Shown piece after piece: positions 42,463 through 52,007 of a stretch of DNA of 64,000 nucleotides (within the stretch, counting starts at the first letter, position 1; each line of letters starts with the position of its first letter). Position numbers and translations under genes: made by a program. Source of the stretch: Coniochaeta sp. PMI_546 (Eukaryota > Ascomycota > Sordariomycetes > Coniochaetales > Coniochaetaceae); contig MU271143.1 in the NCBI GenBank assembly GCA_021432605.1, positions 71,277 through 135,276 on the forward strand, in the 5' to 3' direction. Below the pieces are notes generated by a model. The model made no database searches and was not told where the DNA came from. It saw only the letters and a list, made by a program, of their open reading frames with translations.

Positions 42463-43776
42463 TTATAACTCCTCATGTACATGATCCTCTGCCATCACAG
42501 GCTTGTCCGGCCGTCCGCTGTCGGCGTGTAGATCGACGCCGTTCTTCTTCCTCCACTTCTCAAACGTCGCCCAAAAGTCCTTCTCCATGCCGCTCTCCAT
42601 CTGGTCCGGCAGGACCACCGTGTAAGTGACGTACAGATCACCAAACTCGGTGGTATGGTACACGCTGTCCCCGTCCTCGTGCCACTTGGGCATGCCCTCT
42701 CCCTTGACGGTCTCGGTGTGGCCGGGCTGCACGACCTCGCCCCTCTTCCTGCCCAACCGCACGACATGGCCGTCCAGATGCGTCAGGTTCCTCGTCCAGT
42801 CGCCCATCCACGCCTCCCTGACGCTCAGCACCTCGGTCCAGAACAGATCGTCGCCTCTCCTCCGGAAGAAAACGCCGTCCACGCGATCGGGATTGTCAGC
42901 CTCCAGATCCGGGTCCTTCTGCGTCAGCGTGACAATCAGGTCGCCAGCCGTGTAGTCCGGGCTCGCATCCGCCTCGTTCTCGTACACGACCCTCGCCCCG
43001 TTGGGCGCGCCCCGCTCGACCGTGACGCTGACCGTCGTCGGCTTCCTCACGACCCTGTTGCCGGCGCACACGGGGCACTTGTGGGGTATCGTCTTGCCCC
43101 GCCCGCCGCAGGCGTGGCACTGCATCTGCACCTGCTGGTACATGCCGGGCGCCAGCATCTGCTTCTGGATCACCACGCCGTGGCCCTTGCACACGTTGCA
43201 CGTGTCCACCCGCCCGTCCTCGGACCCGGTGCCGTCGCACTCCTCGCAGATCTGCTGCTTCTCCCACTGGAACTCGACTGTCTTGCCCGTGTAGAAGTCG
43301 CGCAGGCTGATGCCCAGCTTGATCTCGATGTTCTGGCCGCGGCGCTGGCCGTAGTGGCCGCCGCCGCCGAAGAAGCGGGAGAACAGGTCGAAGGGGTCGT
43401 GCTGCTGGAAGCCGCCGCCCTGCTTCTGCTGCTTGACGCCCTCGTGGCCGTACTGGTCGTAGACGCGGCGCAGCTCGGGATCAGACAGCGCCTCGTAGGC
43501 TTCGGACACGGCGACGAACTTGTCCTGGGCTGTCGGGTCGCCGGGGTTCTTGTCTGGGTGGTATTTCTTGGAGAGCTGCTTGTATGCGGATTTTATCTGC
43601 TTCTCTGTTGCGTCTTTGTTGATGCCGAGAAGCTGAGAAGGTCAGTCACAAGTAGACATTGTAGGTTTGGGGGTTATGATGTACGACCTGGTGCGTACCT
43701 TGTAGTAGTCTTCTGCGCAGAGCACCAGCTGCGCGAAGGCGAGGAGCAGCAGCAGTGCTGCTGCGCGCAGCCACAT
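42463..43776 (-). CDS. SCJ1: ER-lumenal DnaJ co-chaperone (SCJ1-type)
   Basis: Exons 43776-43699 and 43632-42463 give 415 residues; the 66-nt intron follows Lys26. Residues 1-20 are a signal peptide (MWLRAAALLLLLAFAQLVLC). The J domain has the HPD triad at 51-53, then a Gly/Phe-rich linker ('GGGFQQHDPFDLFSRFFGGG'). The zinc region has four CxxCxGxG-type modules starting 'CEECDGTG', 'CNVCKGHG', 'CHACGGRG' and 'CPVCAGNR'. The C-terminal substrate-binding domains follow. The protein ends HVHEEL, an HDEL-like ER-retention signal. It stimulates the lumenal Hsp70 Kar2/BiP in folding and ER-associated degradation. The type I DnaJ layout plus signal peptide distinguishes it from cytosolic Ydj1. Confidence 0.95.
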
Positions 43777-44378
43777 CTTGTCCCTTTTTCTTTATTCTAA
43801 TGGTGTGCCGATGACAGTTCCCTCTGAAAAGATACTCAGAGCCGGTAGGGACAAGACAGTCGGTAAAGAAAAAGAGCGACGAGACAGTGGTTATATAACG
43901 GCAGCCCCCCAAGAGTCGTGAAGGTATGGAGCGTCAAAAAGGACAAGTCGTCACTTATACGGAGGCATTGAAGCTCAGAAAATACCACCTCAATTGCCAG
44001 CGTGTTAAAGTGATGGAACTGACAGCCCCCTGCCCGCTGTAGGCCTCGCTGTGGGATGTGATTCGCTGAGATGACCCACTTAGTGGGAGTTAGAGTCGAC
44101 GCTAGGCATGCATCGGGGTTGCGATAAGATATGCATTTAAGCACATCTTATCTTATCTACTATCGAACTATGTACCGGTTACAGTGTACCGGTTACAGTG
44201 TACCGACACTGTACAGCGACTTTCACGAGTGGGAAATCTTGTGATGGCAACCAGACAGTGACCAGGCAGTGGCCGACCTCAACATCTGCTTGTCCTCGCA
44301 TCCCGACCATTCTCTTCTGGTGCGATAGAGTGAGATTCACATTCACCCTGTAGCGTGGTGTCAAATAAGGCCCCAAAG
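43777..44378. promoter_or_regulatory. divergent upstream region of SCJ1 and PRP2
   Basis: About 600 nt between opposite start codons. It contains the 14-bp tandem repeat listed next, a CTTATCTTATCTA stretch near 44146-44158, and no gene. I looked for an unfolded-protein-response-like CAGCGTG element and found only CCAGCGTG near 43999-44006, which is suggestive but weak. Confidence 0.4.
44171..44216. repeat. 14-bp tandem repeat TGTACCGGTTACAG
   Basis: Two perfect copies (44171-44184 and 44185-44198) followed by a diverged third ending ACTGTACAG. Each unit contains the palindrome ACCGGT and a TGTAC/GTACA frame, so it could be a paired binding site in the SCJ1/PRP2 promoter. Confidence 0.75.
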
Positions 44379-47072
44379 ATGGCGTCAAAACGCTATGCCT
44401 TCGTCCCCATGGACGACGACGAACCACCCGCATCCTCCAAACCAGAGAAGAAGAGACGACGGTCGCGGTCAAGATCACCGCGCCGGCACAGAAAGCGCCA
44501 GGAAGACGACGACTCCCCAGCTCCTAAGAACAAACACTCACAAGCACCCAACCCGGCCCTAGACGACATCCGCCTGCGCTCGCGGCAAGAATACCTCGCC
44601 AAGCGCGAGGCCGAGAAACTCGCCCTCCTGCGCAAGCAAGTCGCCGAAGAGACAGCCGAGTTGCGCTCCGGCGTGCGTCTGTCCGAGAAAGAGAAAGCAG
44701 AGTTCGCCAAGAACCGCGAGATCCTGCGGCTAGCAGAGGAGAGGGCCAAGATAGACGACTACCAAGACGGGTACAGGCTGCCGGATCAGTACCTCACCGA
44801 AAGCGGCAAGCTCGACAGCAAGAAGAAGCACGACGCGCTCTACAGCAGGCACGTCGAGAAAGACGAGTTCGGCAACGAGAAGCACGTCACCGAGTACGAG
44901 GAGTGGGAGCGCGAGCAGGCGCAAAAGGCCAAAGCGCAGATCCAGCGGTCGGAACGAGAGAACGAGGGCGAGTACGACTTCTTGCTGGATGAAGATGCCA
45001 TCACATTCGTCAGAGAGGCGGCCAAGTATGCGGCGCAGAACCAGGACGGCTTGGACAAGGAGCAGCGGGCGCTCAAAGAGAGGATAGACGCCGCCGAGCG
45101 GGCGCAGAAGACCATCCAGGAGGTGCGAAAGAGTTTGCCCACATACCAGTACCGGCAACAGTTCCTCGATGCGATAAAGGACTACCAGGTGCTGATCGTC
45201 GTGGGCGAGACGGGCTCCGGAAAGACCACGCAGCTGCCGCAGTACCTCCACGAGGCCGGCTACACGGAAGGAGGGCAGAAGATCGCGTGTACGCAGCCAA
45301 GACGTGTTGCGGCGATGAGTGTTGCTGCGCGCGTGGCGGACGAGATGGGGGTCAAGGTCGGACGGGAAGTCGGCTACTCGATTCGGTTCGAGGACTGCAC
45401 GAGCGACAAGACGATATTGAAGTACATGACGGACGGCATGCTGCTGCGCGAGTTTGTGACGAGCCCGCAGCTGGAGGGCTACTCGGCCATCATGATTGAC
45501 GAGGCCCACGAGCGGACTGTGTCCACGGATATCCTGCTGGCGCTGATCAAGGATCTGGCGAAAGCGAGGCCCGAGATGAGGATTATCATCTCGTCGGCCA
45601 CCATGGACGCGCAGAAGTTTTCGGGGTATTTTGACGATGCGCCCATCTTCAATATTCCCGGACGCAAGTTTCCGGTCGATATCTACTACACACCATCGCC
45701 CGAGGCGAACTACCTGGAGGCCGCCATCGTGACGGTCTTCCAGATCCACATCAGTCAGGGGGAAGGGGACATCCTTGTCTTCCTCACTGGTCAGGAGGAG
45801 ATCGATTCAGCGGCAGAGAGAATAACCGAAGTCAGGCGGAAACTAGGCTCCAAGGTGCGCGAGCTGATCGTGGCGCCCATCTACGCCAGCATGCCGTCGG
45901 AGCTCCAAGCCAAGATCTTCGAGCCTACACCGCCGGGCGCGAGGAAGGTCGTCCTCGCCACGAATATCGCCGAGACGTCCGTCACGATCGACGGCATTGT
46001 CTACGTCGTCGACTCGGGCTACGTCAAGGAGAACGTCTTCACGCCCACCGGCACGACCGGCATGTCGACGCTTACTGTCGTGCCCTGTTCCCGCGCGGCT
46101 GCAAACCAGCGCAGCGGCCGCGCAGGCCGAGTGCAACCGGGAAAATGCTTTAGACTGTACACCAAGCACGCCTACCTCAGCGAGATGGACGACTCCACCA
46201 CGCCTGAGATCCAAAGAACAAACCTCTGCTCCGTCGTCCTGCAGCTCCAGGCGCTCGGCATCGAAGACTTGCTAGGCTTCGACTTCCTCGACCCGCCCCC
46301 CACCGAACTCCTCATCAAGTCCCTCAACCAGCTCTACGCCCTGCAAGCGCTCAACAGCAACGGCAAGCTGACCAAAGTCGGCCGCCAGATGGCCGAGTTC
46401 CCGGCCGAGCCCATGCTGGCCAAGGCCCTCATCGCCGCGACGCAAGAAGGCTGCGTGGAGGAGATGCTGACCATCGTCTCCATCCTGGGCGAGGTATCGA
46501 CCCTCTTCTTCCGGCCCAAGGACAAGAAAGTGCACGCCGACAGCGCCCGGGCCCGGTTCACGGTCAAGGACGGCGGCGACCACATTACCCTCCTGAACAT
46601 CTACAACCAGTGGGTCGACAGCGACTACTCCCCCATCTGGGCCAAGGAGAACTTCCTGCAGCAGCGCTCCCTCACGCGGGCGCGCGACATCCGCGACCAG
46701 CTCGCCAAGCTTTGCGACCGCGTGCTGGAAGGCAGCTCCACGTGCGGCGGCATCTCCAACATGCAGCCCATCCAGCGCGCGATTACGGCCGCCTTCTTCC
46801 TCAACGCCGCCCGCCTCCAGCGCAACGGCGACGGGTACAGGACGCTCAAGACCAACACGACGGTCTACGTCCATCCGAGCTCGGTCGTGAAGAGCTACGA
46901 CCCGCCGCCCAAGATCATCATCTACCACGAGCTGGTGGTCACGAGCAAGGAGTATGTGAGATCGGTGATACCCATCGATGTCAAGTGGCTGAGCGAGTTT
47001 GGCGGGCACTACTACGACAAGAAGGACGTGGAGGCGCTGGAGGTGAAGAAGATGCCGAAGCAGAGGAACTGA
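44379..47072 (+). CDS. PRP2: spliceosomal DEAH-box RNA helicase PRP2 (DHX16 homologue)
   Basis: One exon of 897 residues from the ATG at 44379 (MASKRYAFVPMDDDEPPA). The first 270 residues are charged and helical with an RS-like patch. The helicase core shows motif I 'GETGSGKTTQ' near 276, Ia 'TQPRRVAAMSVAARVADE', II 'DEAH' near 373, III 'SAT' near 406, IV 'FLTGQEEID', V 'TNIAETSVTIDGIVYVVDSG' and VI 'QRSGRAGRVQPG'. Ratchet (HA2) and OB domains follow. PRP2 remodels the spliceosome just before the first catalytic step. The lack of an S1 domain argues against PRP22, and the N-terminal 'RSRQEYLAKREAEKLALLRK' fits PRP2/DHX16. The long intronless reading frame with strongly C/G-ended codons indicates a conserved, expressed gene. 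Confidence 0.93.
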   Translation: MASKRYAFVPMDDDEPPASSKPEKKRRRSRSRSPRRHRKRQEDDDSPAPKNKHSQAPNPALDDIRLRSRQEYLAKREAEKLALLRKQVAEETAELRSGVRLSEKEKAEFAKNREILRLAEERAKIDDYQDGYRLPDQYLTESGKLDSKKKHDALYSRHVEKDEFGNEKHVTEYEEWEREQAQKAKAQIQRSERENEGEYDFLLDEDAITFVREAAKYAAQNQDGLDKEQRALKERIDAAERAQKTIQEVRKSLPTYQYRQQFLDAIKDYQVLIVVGETGSGKTTQLPQYLHEAGYTEGGQKIACTQPRRVAAMSVAARVADEMGVKVGREVGYSIRFEDCTSDKTILKYMTDGMLLREFVTSPQLEGYSAIMIDEAHERTVSTDILLALIKDLAKARPEMRIIISSATMDAQKFSGYFDDAPIFNIPGRKFPVDIYYTPSPEANYLEAAIVTVFQIHISQGEGDILVFLTGQEEIDSAAERITEVRRKLGSKVRELIVAPIYASMPSELQAKIFEPTPPGARKVVLATNIAETSVTIDGIVYVVDSGYVKENVFTPTGTTGMSTLTVVPCSRAAANQRSGRAGRVQPGKCFRLYTKHAYLSEMDDSTTPEIQRTNLCSVVLQLQALGIEDLLGFDFLDPPPTELLIKSLNQLYALQALNSNGKLTKVGRQMAEFPAEPMLAKALIAATQEGCVEEMLTIVSILGEVSTLFFRPKDKKVHADSARARFTVKDGGDHITLLNIYNQWVDSDYSPIWAKENFLQQRSLTRARDIRDQLAKLCDRVLEGSSTCGGISNMQPIQRAITAAFFLNAARLQRNGDGYRTLKTNTTVYVHPSSVVKSYDPPPKIIIYHELVVTSKEYVRSVIPIDVKWLSEFGGHYYDKKDVEALEVKKMPKQRN

Positions 47073-47572
47073 GAGCTGGAGATACTGGGTCGTTTGGGTA
47101 GGTTGGTTGTATGTATGTAGCATTTATGAGGCGTGGTAAAGGAGTTTAGGTAACGGTGCTTGGTGCTTTGGTCCTTTCTGGGTATTTATTGTGTCTGGCA
47201 GCTGAAAAGAGCTTTGTATCTGAAAAGGGACAGGCGGGCTGGAGGTAAACTACAGACGTGACTTGATTCTCTTCCGGAAGCTCGAAACAGATTCATATGT
47301 CTTCACAGGGATAGCTCCGTGCTTCACAATTGTCATGATTCATGTCGCTTCTATCATTAAGAGGGCTACCGTCCACTCCATACCACCCGAACCAGGATAT
47401 CCACATATAGCAGCCCATGAGCATATCATTCCATACCACCATTTCCAGCACGAGCAGTACCACCAGACCAGACAGAGTTTCTAAGCAAATCCAAGCGCAA
47501 CAGAAACGAAAACCAAGACCCAAACTCTCGAGACCGAACAGAAAGCGTAAGGTAGTCATAAAGTCATCATCA
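47073..47572. other. intergenic between convergent genes
   Basis: 3' flanks of PRP2 and the DUF3824-type gene. No gene is supported. Confidence 0.6.
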
Positions 47573-50500
47573 TCATTCACTCCCCCGCCGCCTCCTCCTC
47601 CTCCTCTCCCCCCTCTCATCATCATAATCATACCTATCCTCGATAGCATCCCTTCCCCCCCGTCTCCTCCTCCGCTCCCGTTCCCGCTCCGCCATCCCCT
47701 CCTCACCACTCGTCTCGCCACCGCTGTCAAGCAAGCTCCCACTCAATATCCCGCCCAGCAAGCCCAGCAGACTGCCCCTCCCCTCGACCACGCTCGTGAC
47801 CTTCTGCACGATCCTCTCCACCTGCCTGTCGTCCGTGCCTGCCACGCCCCACTGGCCCGCCACGTTCCACCCTCCGGGGCGCGGGGAGCGGTACACGAAG
47901 TCGCCCCGGCGGGAGTGCATCCTCGAGATGGGCGGCCGCTCGAGCGGTCTCCCCTGCGCGTCGAACCGGTCCGGCAGGAGCTCGATCACGTCCTCCTCCT
48001 CCTCGTCCGAGTCCGCGGTGTGCGGCCGGTAGGGGGGCCTGTTGGCGGAGGGGTCCGAGAGGCGGCGGCTGCGGCCGCGGGGTGGGAGGGAAGGGGAGGG
48101 GACCAGTTGGCTGTTGCTGCCGCTGCCCGTCTCGGAGTCCGGGGTGGGTTCGTCGAGGTACTCCGAGTCGGACTCGTCTTTCCTGGCTATTTCTTGGTGG
48201 TGCTGCTTCAGGGTCCGCGACGACTTGGGCGACAGCGGGATGAACACTACGGATTTGGGGGCGGCGTTGTCTTCGCTTTCGGCGGGTTTGGTTGTGAAGG
48301 GAGGAGGAGCAGCAGTGGTAGGCTCGGGGAGGGCCTTTACACCATCTGTTTTTGCAAGTTTGTTAGTACGGAGCATACTAGAGAGCGGAAAAAACGCTGA
48401 GGGTGGGCTCAAGCATTCCGAGACCTGAGAGCTGACGCACCCACTTCCCCTTGTCTGGGGCTGACGTGTTCTGGATGACCAGGACGAGAGGCTGCACTCA
48501 CATGTTCAGGTCCGATGGGTGCCGGCGGGAATCCGTTGGTCGTGGCGGCCGAGTTTGGCGGTGGACCTGGCACTGGTGGTGGAGCGGTGTAGTCCGGCGG
48601 CTGGTAGGGGGTGTACTGCGGTTCCGCGAGGTTGGTCGTTGCGACGTTGGGGTGCGCAGTGAACCCCGGGACGGGGTCTGGACGGCCGCTGGCAGGATAG
48701 CCTGCGGCTGGGGGATAGTAGGCGCCGCCGGACGCGTGAGCTGGCGATGGGCTGCGACGTGGGTCGTAGGGGTATCCATCGTCCGTTGTGTCTGTCTCGT
48801 CTTCGTAGCCTGTTTTAGTGGTTAGTTATTACTCTAAACTTGACTTTCTGATGTCCTCATGGGCACTGTCAACTCACGTCTTCGGTCCCTGTCCCTGCGG
48901 TGCCGCAGCCGCTCCTTCTCCCTCTCCCTTTCCCGTTCACTGTCGTAGTCCCGATCACGATCACGATCACGGTCCCTATCTCTCTCCTCCCGATGCCTCG
49001 ACCGCTCTCTGCTCCTCTCCTTCTGTTCCTTCTCCTTCTTGCTGTCCTGGAACTTCTTGATCCCAATGGCAGCAGCCCCCGCCGCCGCTGCCCCAGCAGC
49101 CATGTCCCGCAGCCTGCTCCTACTCCTCTTCTTGGTCGCCTCCCTCTCCGTCTCCGTGTCAGACTCGTCCCCGCCCCTCCCCCGTCGACGGCTCCGGTGC
49201 CTCCGCCCGTCGTCCGTCGCACTCTCGTAACCCCCCGTAGCAGCAGCAGCAGCAGCCGCCGCGCCGCGACTCGCCCCGTATCCGTATTCGGGGTACGGCG
49301 GATCCGAATACAAGGGGTGCGCGCCGTACTCAACCATACCTAGCTCTGGATCAGCGGGGCGCCCTTCGGGATACGGGGTTCTGGCTGCTGACCGGCTGAC
49401 GGATCTGCTGCGCGAGCGATGCCGCCTGTCCTCGTCTCTGTAATACTCATCCTCCTCCTCGTCCAGCTCCCGCTCCCGCTCCCGCTCCCGCTCCTTCTTG
49501 TCCTGGTGCCGGTCGTACAGCTTCTTGCCCGCCGCGCCCACCAGGCCGGCAGCCACAATCTCCGCTCCGGTCCGGAGCCGCGACCGCGACCGCGACTTGC
49601 CGTCGCGGGCCTTGCTCTTGTTCCGCAGGTGCTGCACCAGGCCCGCCACGGCCGCGGTGCCGACGGCCGCCTTGGCCACGGACCCGGCGCGGCTCCGGGA
49701 GCGCTTGCGGCTCGGCGACCGGCTGTAGTCGCTGTACTCGTCGCGGCGACGGCTCCGGCCGCGGGCGGCTTCCTCCTTGTCAACCTTGGTGCTCTGGTAG
49801 TACTTGGCCGCGCCGGCGACAGCGAGCGCCGCGGCTGCGATGCCCAAGCCAGTCTTCAGCTTGGAGTGGCGGTCCTCGCCGCCTCGTGAGCGAGACCTGG
49901 ACCGTCCCCTCTCGTCGCCGTACCGGTCGTCGTATGCGCTCTTGGCGCGTCTGACGACTTCTGTGCCTAGGGCGCCAAGTGCAGCACCGGCGAGGACCTT
50001 CCTCCCGCGGTGTTCTGGCAGTTCGCCTCGGGAACCACGTCTGGACGCCAGAAGCGCGGCGGCACCGGCACCGGCTAGAGCGCCTTCGGCCAGGTGGCGC
50101 TTGTGATGGTGGTCTGGGCTGACAGAAGACTCTCGCCGGATGGTCCGTCTGACGTAGTACTCGTCGTCGGAGGCCTCGCCGTCGCTGTGCCTCCGACCAC
50201 GGTCATCGTGCCGACGGCGCGCAACGACCGCGTAGTCCTCTTCGCGGCGATCGTCCCCGTAGTAATCTTTGGTTTCACGGCGATAGCGGTACTCGCGCTC
50301 ATCGTCGCGATAGTCAGGCCTGCGCGCAATCTCGCGAGTCTCTTGGGCCTCCCGGCTGATGATCACGGGAGGAGGTGCGGGAGCCTCTTGCACGATGATC
50401 CTCTGCTCCGGCGCGCGCTGACGGATGACAATAGGCGCCGGAGCTGGTTCGTAGTATTCCGTCTCCCGGCGGTAGCGCTCGACCTCCCCGGGCGGGGCAT

Positions 50501-51170
50501 ATCGGTCGTCGCGACGCTCCTCGCGCTCCTCGACACGGCGCTCGATGCGGACGTCGGTCTCTCTGTCGTCGCGGTCCCAGGGTGCGTTGGACCGGCGGTC
50601 CCAATCACGCGGCGATGTGTAGGCGTCTCTCTCGACCTCCTTCGTCTTCTCGTACACGGTCGTCCGAGAGCGGTCGCGATCGTCGTGGAAGTCGTCGTCC
50701 GCTGGTATGACCTGTCGTTCGATGACGGTGCGCGTGCGAGCGTCGGGATAGCCGTCGCCATCACGGTCGACCACTCGCTCGCGCTCGATGTACTCCCTCC
50801 TGGGCCGGTCGCGGTCGTCGCGGTGGTAGTAGGCGTCTCTGTCGTCGCGCTCGACGACCTTGCGCTCGACCACGGTGGTGCTCTGGCGAGGGCTGTAGTC
50901 CATGGCCGAGCGTGGCCGCTCGGGGATGTAGGTTCGCTCGACGCGGCGGTCGACCTCGAGCAGGTCTCCGCTGGTGCGGCCGGGATGGGCGCTGTAGCGA
51001 CTGCGACGGTCGTCGTCGATCTCGACGTCGCGCTCGAAGCGCTCGACCCGCTCGCTGCGGCCGGGAGTCACTTTGTAGCGGCGCACGGTGGTGGCCTTGT
51101 ATTTCTCATCGTCAGAGGATGAGTCGTCCCGCTCCCGTGTGTAACGGGTTTCGCGGTAGATCTCGGGCAT
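47573..51170 (-). CDS. very large RE/RS-rich DUF3824-type protein
   Basis: Exons 51170-48878, 48809-48441 and 48345-47573 give 1144 residues. Introns are 68 and 95 nt, the second with a perfect TACTAAC branch point. It starts MPEIYRETRYTRERDDSSSD. The first 420 residues are Arg/Glu/Asp/Tyr-rich and disordered. Between about 425 and 700 short Gly/Ala hydrophobic stretches alternate with RS patches ('ALAGAGAAALLASRRGS', 'KVLAGAALGALGTEVVRRA', 'GLGIAAAALAVAGAAKYYQ', 'GSVAKAAVGTAAVAGLV', '[19 protein letters not shown]'). A Pro/Tyr-rich part ('GYPYDPRRSPSPAHASGG', 'YTPYQPPDYTAPPP') follows, then an acidic tail. The Gly/Ala plus RS layout matches the fungal DUF3824 group, whose function is unknown. 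An alternative splice site after 'PAPIGPEH' (48506) is possible. Confidence 0.8.
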
Positions 51171-51951
51171 CTCGGAAAGATGCGCCAGTCAGTCGGCAAA
51201 GGGGACTTTGGGTTTATGGATAGTCCCAGATGCTTGTAGCTTGTTGTTATGTATCGTCAAGCAGGTAAATGAAAGCTTTCCCTTGGATTTGTTTTCGCTA
51301 ATGGTTTGCGCGTATGAGCGTGTTCCAGCAAGGGAACAGACAGGAAAGGCTGAGGCCAACAAGGTTGAAGAGGGGTGCGAGGGGTGCGAAGGATGGTGAT
51401 TATTGAGGTGGCTGAAGGGGGGGTGGGTGACTAGAAGGCTCTGAGGGGCACCTTTGTGCTGACGCTGCGGACGGAGCACCCCTGCGCAGCGGAATGGACG
51501 GTAGAGCATGGACGGTGCCTATCTTCAAATGGTTGGTGGCCAAGGAACTGGAGACCAGCAAACTGGATCAAGGTGGCCCCAAAGACCCGAGTCCCGAGAG
51601 CTGACTCGAGCAGGTTCCGGTATTAGTGTAGACTATTTGGTTGTTGGAACTTCAACTTCAACTTCGAGGACTACGGTAGACCAAGGCTAAGTAGGACCAC
51701 AGCAGTGCGGTTGGTAGCCAAGGAATCAAGGCAAGTTTGCCCTATTGGCCCTTTATTCAGACCCTTTGTGCCAACTCAGGTAGCTGGCAGTTGGTGGAGG
51801 CTTAGCGAGTACAAGATGAATGTGCTCTTATTAATGGAAAGCGAAGAAAAGTGTGTTCCCTGTAAGGCCGCAGAGTCGCAGACAAAGCAGGATCGGGCAA
51901 GGGAACCTGGAGCTGAAAAGCAAGCCTCTATTCAAATCTCTACCTGACGAA

Positions 51952-52007
<56 letters not shown>

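Noticed and set aside
42655-43800. Plus-strand open frame of about 380 codons opposite SCJ1
   Set aside because: Antisense shadow of a C/G-ended coding region; SCJ1 motifs are complete on the minus strand.
44730-45749. Minus-strand open frame of about 340 codons opposite PRP2
   Set aside because: Antisense shadow; PRP2 helicase motifs are continuous on the plus strand.
50094-51122. Plus-strand hydrophobic open frame opposite the DUF3824-type gene
   Set aside because: Its Val/Ala-rich translation is the complement of Arg/Asp/Glu-rich codons; no independent support.
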